A stretch of 64,000 nucleotides of DNA from Sedimentisphaerales bacterium (lineage in GTDB: Bacteria; Planctomycetota; Phycisphaerae; Sedimentisphaerales; Anaerohalosphaeraceae), in assembly GCA_028282905.1 (NCBI GenBank), contig JANQGW010000184.1, positions 1 through 64,000 on the forward strand, read 5' to 3'. Below, piece by piece: positions 29,103-38,762 of the stretch. The first letter of the stretch is position 1, and the number at the start of each line of letters is the position of its first letter. A model generated the notes under the pieces. The model was not told the DNA's origin. It did no database searches and saw only the letters and a program-made list of their open reading frames with translations. The translations under genes were made by a program, and so were the position numbers.

Positions 29103-30521
29103 TCAGCTAAACCGTTCTTTCTCGGTTTTATGCAGTTGTTTCCAGACGCCTTTGCGGAAGATCAACCATAGCCCCAGTGCTCGGCCGGTCCAGTCAATAA
29201 CCGTGGCAAGCCAGACGCCGGCGATCCCCCATCCGAATACAAATCCCATGAGGTACGTTGCCGGCAGCCGCAATATCAGGATACACGCCATATTTACAAA
29301 CATCGGGCTTTTAGTGTCACCGGCGCCGCGGAGTGCCCCGTTAAAAATAAAAACCAGGGCGAACATCGGCAATTCCAATCCGGCAATCTGCAGCGCCAAT
29401 CCTGCCAATTTCAACGCTTCAGGCGTCGCTTTTAACGGCCTGATTGCTGCTGGAGCGAACAGGATAAACAAAAGGCCCAAAGCTGCCATGGCGATGGTTG
29501 TAATGATAATTGTACGTTTAATCGCGATTTCAGCGATCCGCTGTCGTCCGGCGCCGACGGCCTGACCAATAATCGTCGTCGTTGCGATGGAAGCCCCAAA
29601 CGCGGGCATAAATGCCAGCGATTCAATGTTCAGGGCAATCTGGTGCGCTGCCAATACGGTTGTTCCCAGCTTCGTCACCATGCCAAAAAAGATCGCATAG
29701 GAAGTTGAGTTACCGACCCGCTCAACAATTGCCGGAAGCGATATGTGCCAGATACGTGAAAGCAGTTTACGGCTGATATGTATAAAATCTTGTGATCGCA
29801 ACGAGATACCGATCCGGTCCGTAAAAAGTATCCACAGTCCGGCAAGGCCGCCGAGGTTACGGGCAATAACGGTTCCCCAAGCCACCCCGTACACTTCCAT
29901 TCTCGGAAATGGGCCGACTCCGAATGCCAGGACATAGCTTATGACGACATTGATCAAGTTCATTGCCCCCGTGATCCACATGGGGGTTTTGGTGTCACCT
30001 TTCGCTCTTAGAATCGTATTGGCCATTAGCAGCGGCATCCCAAGCACCGATGACAGCAGTACCAGACGCAGATAGCGTGCGGCGACTGGTACAACCTTCG
30101 GCTCTGCCTGAAGCAGGCGGATGATCCATGGTGCCAGCGGCAGGCCAACCAGGATCATGATGCCGACGATCAGAAATGTTATAATCAGACAATGGGCTGA
30201 GATTTGACGCGCCAGCGGGAAGTCTTTTTCGCCCAAGGTACGTGAAACAAGCGAGGTTGCCCCGATGGAAATTCCCTGAATTGCCGCATTGCTCCAGATC
30301 ATGATCAGTGAGGCAAGGCCGGTTGCTGCCAAAAAAACTTCATTTTCCAGCCTGGCGACAATAAATGTATCCACAATAAAGACCAGGGTGAACAGCAGAT
30401 TAGCTACAATCGCTGGCCCGGCGAGAGACATGATTGTCCGGTTCAACTGACTGGGGCGCAGATTCAATCGCTTGTCCGGCCCTTGCGGCGAAACCAATGC
30501 TTGTTTGAGATATCGGATCAT
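29103..30521 (-). CDS. MATE family efflux transporter
   Basis: 12-TM-like protein: 'PAIVANLLFTLVFIVDTFIVARL', 'GISIGATSLVSRTLGEKDFPLARQ', 'GALRGAGDTKSPMFVN'. Confidence 0.9.
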   Translation of the reverse strand: MIRYLKQALVSPQGPDKRLNLRPSQLNRTIMSLAGPAIVANLLFTLVFIVDTFIVARLENEVFLAATGLASLIMIWSNAAIQGISIGATSLVSRTLGEKDFPLARQISAHCLIITFLIVGIMILVGLPLAPWIIRLLQAEPKVVPVAARYLRLVLLSSVLGMPLLMANTILRAKGDTKTPMWITGAMNLINVVISYVLAFGVGPFPRMEVYGVAWGTVIARNLGGLAGLWILFTDRIGISLRSQDFIHISRKLLSRIWHISLPAIVERVGNSTSYAIFFGMVTKLGTTVLAAHQIALNIESLAFMPAFGASIATTTIIGQAVGAGRQRIAEIAIKRTIIITTIAMAALGLLFILFAPAAIRPLKATPEALKLAGLALQIAGLELPMFALVFIFNGALRGAGDTKSPMFVNMACILILRLPATYLMGFVFGWGIAGVWLATVIDWTGRALGLWLIFRKGVWKQLHKTEKERFS

Positions 30522-30673
30522 AGAAGGGGCATTCTACACGAATCATGGTAGCTGAAAAACTACCGATTTGACGGATTTTAAAGAAATAACTCTTATTCGC
30601 ACTATTTTTCAGCCTGATTTAATAAAACAGTGAGGATTTTCGGTATTTACTGCCTAAAGCCGGAAGCGGACTG

Positions 30674-30702
30674 TTGACAACTCTTTGGCAAATGTGTAAT
30701 GT
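30674..30702 (+). promoter_or_regulatory. Putative sigma70-type promoter upstream of the FG-GAP gene
   Basis: TTGACA - 17 nt - TAATGT, upstream of an RBS (acaaggagaaaaaATG). Confidence 0.55.
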
Positions 30703-30738
30703 CATTAGGTCTGAGGTATTTTCTTACAAGGAGAAAAA

Positions 30739-32286
30739 ATGAAGAAATGTATTGCCCCTGTTTTGGTGATTGCGGTCATTATTGGGATTATTGTTCTGAA
30801 CCGGCAATTGACAAAGAAACCCTCTGAAACAACTGAACAAATATCTTCACAAACAGCATCCGCTCCCGCTGCCGGCGATTCGAAGGCTCCGGCTGCGGCA
30901 ACAGCAAAACTTATGTTCAAAAAAGGCTTTCCGGTAATGGATGGCGAGAACCCGATGACGGTTGGCCTGACGGCATCGCCGGAGATGGTGGACTGGAACA
31001 ATGACGGCAAACGAGATTTGCTGGTTGGGACCTTTAACGGCGGGGCGGTTCACCTGTTTATCAATCAGGGGACCGACACGGTGCCGGTGTTTAAGGGCGG
31101 TGCCAAAATCACCGCAGGAGGTAACATTCTTTCCGTGGGGGCCGGGTGATGTCAGGGAGCTCGTCCACGTGTCGTGGACTATAACGCGGATGGTAAAAAA
31201 GACCTCATCGTTGGTGATACCGGTGGATTCCTGTATGTCGGGATCAATGAAGGCACCGATGCGGCGCCGGTTTTAGGTAAACTGGAAAAGATTAAGGTCG
31301 CCGGCAAGGAATTTCAATGTGAAGAAGATCGTGCCAAACCGGCGGTTGTCGATTGGAACAATGACGGCAAGTTCGATATTCTGGTGGGGCAGGAATATGG
31401 AACCGTCTGTCTTCTGCTCAATAGCGGCTCGCCCAAGGAGCCGAAATTCGACAAAGCCGAAACGCTTATGATTGGTGCTAAACCCCTTAACGGCGGTATG
31501 CGTGCCGATGTGGCGGTGGCGGATTTAAATGGTGACGGCAAAAAAGACCTGATATGTGCTGACGAATGGGCCAAAATCAACTATTTCGAGAATGTTGGTA
31601 CCGATGCGGCTCCGCGTTTTGAAAAAAGTGTTACGCTAAAGGCGAAGGGACCGCCAATTGAGTACAGAGCCGGCGCTTCATGGCGTGAAGATTTTGACGG
31701 CGATGGACAAATCATGTATATTCGGCACAACAACTACGGCTTTATTCAACTGGACGGCAAAGACAGACAGAAGACAAATCTTCAGGCCGGTGGTCGGGAA
31801 TTCAAGGTGACGGACGGAAAACTGCGGTTTTGCGTTACTGATTGGAATAACGATGGCAAAAAGGACATGCTGTGCGGACAGGAAAACGGCACAATCTACC
31901 TTTTAATCAACACAACCAACCAGGAACCGCCGGTCTTTGAAAAGGAAGTCTTGCTGAAAGACGGTGACAACGTCCTGAATGGCGGTCCTGCCATTGTTCC
32001 GACTGTCAAAGACAGCAACGGCGACGGCAAAAAGGATTTGGTCTGTCTGAATATGAACGACAAAACACGTGTATTCCTGAACCAAGGTACAGATTCGGCG
32101 CCGGTATTCAATGGATACACTGACGAAGTTGTGCCCGAGTCCGAAATCTGCGGAGGCTATCGAAGCCGCCTAACGGTGGTTGATTGGAACAAAGATGGCC
32201 TGCAGGATATCATCTACGGCGTTGAGAGCCACCGGGATCACAAGGCCCGTCTGTATGTTTATCTTCAAATGAAAGCATCTAATTAA
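30739..32286 (+). CDS. FG-GAP/VCBS-repeat protein with N-terminal membrane anchor; one in-frame TGA (31147-31149): candidate selenoprotein or nonsense mutant
   Basis: ORFs 30739..31149 and 31174..32286 are in the same frame, separated only by TGA plus eight sense codons (...GGNILSVGAG-[TGA]-CQGARPRVVDYNADGKKDLIVGD...). DxNxDGxxD repeats continue across the TGA. Confidence 0.75.
31163..31179 (+). promoter_or_regulatory. Candidate bacterial SECIS-like hairpin
   Basis: GTCCACG-TGT-CGTGGAC: perfect 7-bp stem, 3-nt loop with G at position 2; 13 nt from TGA to stem, 20 nt from TGA to loop. Confidence 0.4.
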
Positions 32287-32313
32287 AGTTACATTATATT
32301 AGATACAAAAATT

Positions 32314-32364
32314 AAAAAACTGGTATCTGTTTCAGAGTATACTCACGCAGATGCCAGTTTTTTT
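32314..32364 (+). terminator. Rho-independent terminator after FG-GAP gene
   Basis: AAAAAACTGGTATCTG ... CAGATGCCAGTTTTTTT. Confidence 0.85.
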
Positions 32365-32463
32365 GTTGAGAGACGGCTGATTGCCATCTGCATTCCAATT
32401 TGACTCTATTTTCAAAAAACTTCCTATTGCCAAGTGGCATTGCGAAGCGGTATAATATCAGCC

Positions 32464-32916
32464 ATGAAAATACGAGAGGCACATATTCAGGATGTCAAGC
32501 GGATTCATGAATTGATTAGCTGCTATGCGGAGCTGGACCGGATGCTGTTTCGGTCCATGACGGCGATTTATGAGAATCTGCAAACATTTATCGTGGCCGA
32601 GATTGACGGGGTCATCGTGGGGTGCTGTGCGCTGAAGATTTTGTGGGAGGATCTGGCGGAAATCAAGTCACTGGCGGTTGACCAAAGCAGTTTTGGCCGG
32701 GGTGTCGGCAAGGCGTTAGTCTTGGCTGGTTTGGAGAAGGCACGCCAGTTGGGGCTTCAAAAGGTCTTTATTTTGACCTTGGAGGCCGGTTTCTTTGAAA
32801 AAGTTGGCTTTCAGGAGGTCCAGAAGGACGCATTGCCCATGAAAGTCTGGAGCGATTGTGCGGCCTGCCCGAAACAGGACCATTGCGACGAAATCGCGAT
32901 GGAATGCCTGTTGTAA
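32464..32916 (+). CDS. GNAT N-acetyltransferase (N-acetylglutamate-synthase-like)
   Basis: ORF 32434..32916; ATG at 32464 gives MKIREAHIQDVKRIHELI; 'LAEIKSLAVDQSSFGRGVGKALVLAGLEKARQLGLQKVFILT'; Cys-rich end 'SDCAACPKQDHCDE'. Confidence 0.87.
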   Translation: MKIREAHIQDVKRIHELISCYAELDRMLFRSMTAIYENLQTFIVAEIDGVIVGCCALKILWEDLAEIKSLAVDQSSFGRGVGKALVLAGLEKARQLGLQKVFILTLEAGFFEKVGFQEVQKDALPMKVWSDCAACPKQDHCDEIAMECLL

Positions 32917-32984
32917 CCATATCACCGGTTTTATGCGCCATTAAGGACATTATTTCCCATGCCGGCTGGGAACCGGCGGTACGA

Positions 32985-34220
32985 TCATCCCACCTGGCGG
33001 CGCTGGAACAGAGCGACAGCCAGTGCGAGGATCCCCGCGGTGTAGAGCAGGGTATAGCTGCCCGCCTGCCAGAGATAGCTAACAGGTACCACCCCCGTTT
33101 CGTAAATCGCGTCACTGACCCAGAAAACCTGGAAATTAGGCGTTAGTGTAGATGCAACTTTTGCTAAAAAGATATAAATATCTCTGGAATAAAGTAATAA
33201 GTGCTCAACGGTCATGAAATTAGAAGCTATAAATGCAACCAGTATGTTAAAAGGAGTTGTAAAAAGAGAGATAAAAAATAAAACAATTCCACATTGTATA
33301 ATCTTGCCTAACATATTCCCGAAGAAAAATTTTGGGAGATGTCTATAAATAAAACGAAAATATAAACGGATAGCGAGATATAGGAGGAGAATATTAATGC
33401 CTGCAATGATTACATAGGATACTATGTTGATTTTATTCGATATTTCAAGAATAGCTACTCGACCAAACATCCAGTCACTGATCAATCCTACAAGGAAAAA
33501 GGCGATGCAGCCGGTCAAAGTTAGAATTTCATTGAGTCGGGATGACAGCAGAATAGCCAGAGCTACGATCAGATAGACGGCCATCAGCAACAATGCCGAA
33601 GCGGTAATGTCGAAGGGGTCAAAATGGTTGTCGGCCGGGTTAAATTTCCATTCTTTATCTACGAAAAAGAGGAATAGAACGGCAAATCCGGACAAAATAG
33701 TTGCCATAATGACACCGGTCGCCGGAAAACTCCATCCGTAAACATAGTTAAAAAAAGCAGTTAAGATAAAAGCGAGGAGCACGACCACAATGGCGGCGGA
33801 AATCACCGTCCAGTCAAATTCATGGCTGGATATATCCGCTCCGTGTCGGGTTACCATGAGAAGGGCGAAGGTAATCAGTGTGTGGGCCAGTGTGACTGCG
33901 CCCAGAATGCCGATGAACTTACCCAGAATAAAAACCGGGCGGCTGATGGGCTTGGAAAGGACAGTTGTGATTGTTCCGGATTCAATTTCTTCAGTTATCG
34001 CGCCGGTCGAAGAAAAAACGGCGATGAACAAACCGGCCAGAAACAACGTAGAAAGTCCTAATTCACGAAGCATTTTGACGTCTTCGTCCAGAGTATACAT
34101 GCTAACGGCTGGTGCCAGGAGCATTAAAAGCAGCGCAAAGACGATAATAATTGCGTAAATCGGCTGGCGCAATGTTTCAGTGAAGGTGTTTTTCGCTATA
34201 GAAAACAGTCGTGTCAGCAA
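32985..34220 (-). CDS. ABC-2 type transporter permease
   Basis: 'MLTRLFSIAKNTFTETLRQPIYAIIIVFALLLMLLAP...TEEIESGTITTVLSKPISRPVFILGKFIGI', multi-TM. Confidence 0.82.
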   Translation of the reverse strand: MLTRLFSIAKNTFTETLRQPIYAIIIVFALLLMLLAPAVSMYTLDEDVKMLRELGLSTLFLAGLFIAVFSSTGAITEEIESGTITTVLSKPISRPVFILGKFIGILGAVTLAHTLITFALLMVTRHGADISSHEFDWTVISAAIVVVLLAFILTAFFNYVYGWSFPATGVIMATILSGFAVLFLFFVDKEWKFNPADNHFDPFDITASALLLMAVYLIVALAILLSSRLNEILTLTGCIAFFLVGLISDWMFGRVAILEISNKINIVSYVIIAGINILLLYLAIRLYFRFIYRHLPKFFFGNMLGKIIQCGIVLFFISLFTTPFNILVAFIASNFMTVEHLLLYSRDIYIFLAKVASTLTPNFQVFWVSDAIYETGVVPVSYLWQAGSYTLLYTAGILALAVALFQRRQVG

Positions 34221-34402
34221 GCTTTTTTCCTTAAAAAAGGACTATACGGTTTCTTCTAAACATGATATTATTTTACAGAATATGAGCGTTTTGTAAAGAC
34301 GAAGATTGCTTTTTGCTCAAAGTTTACTATGATATTACACTTTTACACTAAGATAAGTTCGCAATTGTTGTTCAAGAATTATAAAAGCAGGGAATAATTA
34401 AG

Positions 34403-36472
34403 ATGAATGTATCGTCACGCAAGGCCCGGACAATTTCGATAATCGCTTTTATTTTGTGCCTGATCTTCTTTATTTTTACGCTGGCGTTTGGTGTTGCCGT
34501 CAAGGTGCTGGCCATGTACCTGTTGAGCTGGCAGATTTTAGCCGGGGCGATGATCTGGCTGGTTTTGATCTTCCAGTTCCACCAACGGTCGCTGGCCGAG
34601 CAGGAAAAACTGGACATGAGCCAGTTGGCCAAATCAGACCAGCAGGGCACGATCTTTTCCGGCGGGGCCGACCGCATGGCCATGATGGCGGTGGCTCAAA
34701 AGCGGCTGGTGTTCCTGGAAAAATGGATTTTGCCGATTTCCTCGATTGTGATTGCCATTTATCAGGTCTTAATTGGTTTGTGGCTTTTCAGACTCATTAC
34801 AGATTCGACCTGGACAGCTGACTGGAAATCTGAAAATGAGTTGCTGGCAGCATTTTTAATGGCAGGTGTGACATTTGCATGCTTTTTGTTTAGCCGGTTT
34901 TCCACCGGTATGAGCAGCGAAAAGCAGTGGAAGCCTCTTCGGGCCGGGGGCAGCTATCTGCTGGTGACGGCGGCTATCGGTCTGGTGATGTTCATTTCAC
35001 TGGGATTTGCGGCATTTAAATATGAAGGGGGTCTGAAGGTTCTTCAGTATATCATCCCGGGCGTTCTGGTGGTTTTAGGGTTTGAAATCCTCCTCAATTG
35101 CATCCTGGATATCTACCGACCGCGACTGGCGGGCGAATACAGCCGGGCGTCGTTTGACAGCCGGATTCTGGGGATTTTCAACGAGCCAGGTGGCATTATG
35201 CACACCGTTGCTCATACGATTGACTACCAGTTCGGTTTCAAAGTTTCCCAGACTTGGTTTTATCAACTGCTGGGCAAGGCTATTATGCCGCTGGTTCTGC
35301 TGGCGATGCTCATCTTATACCTGATGAGTTCCGTGGTCATTGTTGGACCGGGACAGGCAGCAGTCATTGAGCATTTTGGTTCCCCGATGCGGGATAAAGG
35401 CCCGGGGTTGCATTTTAAATGGCCCTGGCCGGTTGAAATTGCCTATGTGTATCCGACTGAAGAGATTCAGGAGTTAACGATTGGCTATAAAGAAGGGGAA
35501 GAGGATAAGAAAAAGAAGGCGTTCCTCTGGGGTGAAAAGCATTTTGAAGAGGAGTATGATCTGCTGGTCGCCGTGCGAACCGATACCGAGTCCGGCAGTG
35601 ACGGTGCGGTGCCGGTGAGTGTGGTGCTGGCGAATGTACCCATTCAATATCGCATTTCGGATTTGAAAAAATATCTCTATAATCACAAGCAAGCTAAAGA
35701 CATGTTAGAGTCGATTTGCTACCGTGAACTGACGCGTTTTGCTGCCAGTGCCAATATTGATACCGATGTAGATGTGTCTGAGGCATCGCAGGCAAGTCTT
35801 TTGGGAGCCGGGCGCAAAGCGGCTGCAAATGCATTGAAACGACGTATCCAGAAAGCCGCTAATGAGGTTGTCCTGGGACCGGAGGCTGGTGACGTTGGTT
35901 TGGGTGTTGAGATTGTCTTTTTAGGATTGCATGGAGTTCATCCACCGGCAGAAGTTGCCAAGGAATATGAGCAGGTTATTGCTTCGGTTCAAGAAAAACA
36001 GGCAACGATTCTGGAATCGCAGGCCGAGAAGAACCGGATTTTGACGGAACTGGCGGGTTCGATCGAGGCTGTAGATGCACTATATGAACTGGCGGGGAGA
36101 TTAGAAGCTGCCAAACAGGCAGGCGATGGCCAGGTGGAGGAGCAATTACAGAAAGAGTTTCTTGCTTCTCTTGAGGTGGTCAAGGGCAAAGTCTTTAAAA
36201 CACTTCGTGAGGCGGACAGCTATGCGTTTGAACGAGTCAATCTTGCCCGCGGAGACGGACTTCAGTTTGATGGTCAGCTTATGAGCTATCAGGCTGCACC
36301 GGAGCTTTACAAAAAACTCCAACGTCTGAATGCGATGAGCGAAGGACTAAAAAATGTCCGTAAATTTGTGGTTATCACCAATGAAGAAGACTCGCAGATT
36401 TATGAGATTGACCTGCAGGAAAAACTGACCGAGTCGATTTACATGGACCCTGGGTTGAAGGGCGAAGAATAA
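34403..36472 (+). CDS. SPFH/HflK-like protein with an extended multi-TM N-terminal domain
   Basis: 689 aa; several hydrophobic helices in the first ~310 aa, then 'VVIVGPGQAAVIEHFGSPMRDKGPGLHFKWPWPVEIAYVYPTEEIQELTIGYK' and a coiled coil. Confidence 0.82.
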   Translation: MNVSSRKARTISIIAFILCLIFFIFTLAFGVAVKVLAMYLLSWQILAGAMIWLVLIFQFHQRSLAEQEKLDMSQLAKSDQQGTIFSGGADRMAMMAVAQKRLVFLEKWILPISSIVIAIYQVLIGLWLFRLITDSTWTADWKSENELLAAFLMAGVTFACFLFSRFSTGMSSEKQWKPLRAGGSYLLVTAAIGLVMFISLGFAAFKYEGGLKVLQYIIPGVLVVLGFEILLNCILDIYRPRLAGEYSRASFDSRILGIFNEPGGIMHTVAHTIDYQFGFKVSQTWFYQLLGKAIMPLVLLAMLILYLMSSVVIVGPGQAAVIEHFGSPMRDKGPGLHFKWPWPVEIAYVYPTEEIQELTIGYKEGEEDKKKKAFLWGEKHFEEEYDLLVAVRTDTESGSDGAVPVSVVLANVPIQYRISDLKKYLYNHKQAKDMLESICYRELTRFAASANIDTDVDVSEASQASLLGAGRKAAANALKRRIQKAANEVVLGPEAGDVGLGVEIVFLGLHGVHPPAEVAKEYEQVIASVQEKQATILESQAEKNRILTELAGSIEAVDALYELAGRLEAAKQAGDGQVEEQLQKEFLASLEVVKGKVFKTLREADSYAFERVNLARGDGLQFDGQLMSYQAAPELYKKLQRLNAMSEGLKNVRKFVVITNEEDSQIYEIDLQEKLTESIYMDPGLKGEE

Positions 36473-36516
36473 TCAATTAAAAACTGAACGGTTTTAGAGT
36501 TTACAGGAAACGCAAA

Positions 36517-37431
36517 ATGAAGAGTATCTGGACAATTATCTTTATTCTGGTGGTGATCGGCATTCTTGCGATGGCGGCGGTAACGTTTCAAGTCCGTACA
36601 ACCGAAACGGTGATCGTGACCCGTTTTGGTGAACCGGTGCGGCCGATTACCGAACCTGGGTTGTATATGAGATTTCCAAGCCCCATTGATGTGGTCCACC
36701 GATTTGATTCACGCAGTCGATTGTTTACGGCCACGACACAGGAAACCACGACTGCGGGCGGTGAGCCGATTATCGTCAAGAGTTATCTGGTCTGGCGCAT
36801 TGCCGATCCGGGGAAATTTCTGGAATCTGTGAAAGATGTTGACAGTGCAGAAGGTAAGATCAAAAGCCAGCTTCAGGATGCGCAGAACTCGGTGATTGGG
36901 CGTCATTATTTCAGTGAGTTCGTGAATACAGACCCGGAAAAAATTCAATTCGAAGCGATTGAAAAGGAAATCGCCGGCATGATCGAGAATGAAGCCTTGG
37001 ATCAGTATGGGATTGAAATTCGTACGGTGGGTATTGAGCGTCTGCAGATTTCCAAGGAAGTGACTGAGAAGGTCTTTGAGCGGATGAAGGCCGACCGCAA
37101 CCGTAAAACACAGGCGATTCTGGCTGAAGGTAACGCTGAAGCAGAACGGATTAAAAGTGATGCTGAAGCCAAGCAGAAAGAACTTTTAGCCGTTGCTGAA
37201 AGTCAGGCCAAGGCGATTCGTGGTGCCGGTGATGCCGAAGCGGCTCGCTATTACAAGATGCTCGAAGCGGATCCGGAACTGGCAATTTTCCTGCGTAATA
37301 TTGAAGCGTTGAAGGACATCTTAAAGGAACGCAGCACGATTATTCTGGGCGTTGAAACTGAACCGGTCAAGTATCTCAAGAGTATCCCGGACATCCAACC
37401 GAAGGATGCTTCTTCGCAGGCGGAGAAATAA
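36517..37431 (+). CDS. SPFH/HflC-like protein
   Basis: 'FQVRTTETVIVTRFGEPVRPITEPGLYMRFPSPIDVVHRFDSR', 'RNRKTQAILAEGNAEAERIKSDAEAKQKELLAVAESQAKAIRGAGDAEAARYY'. Confidence 0.9.
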   Translation: MKSIWTIIFILVVIGILAMAAVTFQVRTTETVIVTRFGEPVRPITEPGLYMRFPSPIDVVHRFDSRSRLFTATTQETTTAGGEPIIVKSYLVWRIADPGKFLESVKDVDSAEGKIKSQLQDAQNSVIGRHYFSEFVNTDPEKIQFEAIEKEIAGMIENEALDQYGIEIRTVGIERLQISKEVTEKVFERMKADRNRKTQAILAEGNAEAERIKSDAEAKQKELLAVAESQAKAIRGAGDAEAARYYKMLEADPELAIFLRNIEALKDILKERSTIILGVETEPVKYLKSIPDIQPKDASSQAEK

Positions 37432-37434
37432 GAT

Positions 37435-38730
37435 ATGGCAGATCATCACTCTCATAAGAATTGCGGTTGTTCCAACGATCAGCCTCAGGACGAACGTGTT
37501 ATCCAGGAGCAGTTGGATACCGCAGGCAAATCGTTGACCCGGGCGCTGCAGCTGAGCTTTACCATTCTGAAGCTGATTATGGTTGGCGTTGCTATCCTGT
37601 TTTTGCTGAGCGGGATTGTACAGATCCAGCCGGGAGAACAGGCATTGCGTCTTTTCTTCGGTCGCGTACAGGGAATGGATGAGGATCCGCTTTTGAAGCC
37701 GGGGATTCATTTTGCGTTTCCCAAGCCAATCCATGAAATCGTGCGGATTCCGGTGGAAAAGGTGCAAACGCTGCCGATCGAATCTTTCTGGTATTTTGAA
37801 ACCGCAGAGGAAAAACTTAATCCGGAAAAGAAGCGTCCCGCTCGCGGTCCGCTGGATCCGCTCAAAGACGGATATTGTCTGACGGGCAATGAAAGTCTGA
37901 CCGGCGATGAGGGTACAGATTATAATATTGTTCATTCTAAGTGGACGCTGACGTATAAGATTGGCTCACCCAAGAAATTTTTTGAGAATGTCTATATGCG
38001 TGACCGCAAGCCGGGGGAGGATTTTCTGGATGCGGCGTCCGGTACGGTTGAGCCTTTACTGGAAAGTTTAGTCTCGGATGCAATTGTTAGTACGCTGTTG
38101 CACTATGACATTGATAAGGCTATTAAGAGTGAGGACAGTATTGCTCGCAAGGTTAAGGCGATACTTCAGGAAAAACTGGATTTGATTGAAAGCGGTATTG
38201 CCATCGATGCTGTACGAGCTGACCGGATTGTCTGGCCGAGGCAGGTTGATGCGGCTTTTCAGGCTTCGACCAAGGCGAGACAGGAAAGTGAGCAGGCTCG
38301 TGTTGATGCTCGGGCATACAGTGAAAAGCTTCTGACCGATACGGCGGGGCCGAATGCGGAGGCAATTCTAAAAAAACTCAAAAAGCCGGGGCTTTCGCAA
38401 GATCAGCAGGAAGAACTTGTAGCCGGTTTGTCCGGGCAAGTGCAGGCGGCGATTTCCGGAGCACGAGCCTATAAGACAGGCGTGGTCAGTAATGCCAAAG
38501 CCAATGCTGAATACCTCACGAATCTGCTGCCGGAGTACCGGAAGTACCCCAAGTTGGTTCTGCAGGATATTTACCAGAAAGCGGTCACGGAAGTGCTGGC
38601 CAATGTTGATGAGAAGTTTATCATGCAGCGGTCTGAAGACGGTAAGCCCGTGGAATTCAGGTTGTATATGAATCGCGATCCGAATATCAAAAAGCAAAAA
38701 GCTGAAGCGCAAAAAGACAAACGAAATTAA
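37435..38730 (+). CDS. SPFH/HflK-like protein with His/Cys-rich N-terminus
   Basis: MADHHSHKNCGCSNDQP; 'IVQIQPGEQALRLFFGRVQGMDEDPLLKPGIHFAFPKPIHEIVRIPVEKVQTLPI'. Confidence 0.85.
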   Translation: MADHHSHKNCGCSNDQPQDERVIQEQLDTAGKSLTRALQLSFTILKLIMVGVAILFLLSGIVQIQPGEQALRLFFGRVQGMDEDPLLKPGIHFAFPKPIHEIVRIPVEKVQTLPIESFWYFETAEEKLNPEKKRPARGPLDPLKDGYCLTGNESLTGDEGTDYNIVHSKWTLTYKIGSPKKFFENVYMRDRKPGEDFLDAASGTVEPLLESLVSDAIVSTLLHYDIDKAIKSEDSIARKVKAILQEKLDLIESGIAIDAVRADRIVWPRQVDAAFQASTKARQESEQARVDARAYSEKLLTDTAGPNAEAILKKLKKPGLSQDQQEELVAGLSGQVQAAISGARAYKTGVVSNAKANAEYLTNLLPEYRKYPKLVLQDIYQKAVTEVLANVDEKFIMQRSEDGKPVEFRLYMNRDPNIKKQKAEAQKDKRN

Positions 38731-38762
38731 TAAAATAACACGTGACAGATTGAGTATCGACT

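Noticed and set aside
31174-32286. Treating the second FG-GAP ORF as an independent gene with GTG start
   Set aside because: Same frame as the upstream ORF, no well-placed RBS or signal peptide, and the first residues (VDYNADGKKD) lie inside a repeat that begins before the TGA.
36517-38730. Classical FtsH-associated hflKC operon
   Set aside because: There are three SPFH genes rather than a pair and no ftsH nearby; the hflK/hflC symbols were therefore not assigned.
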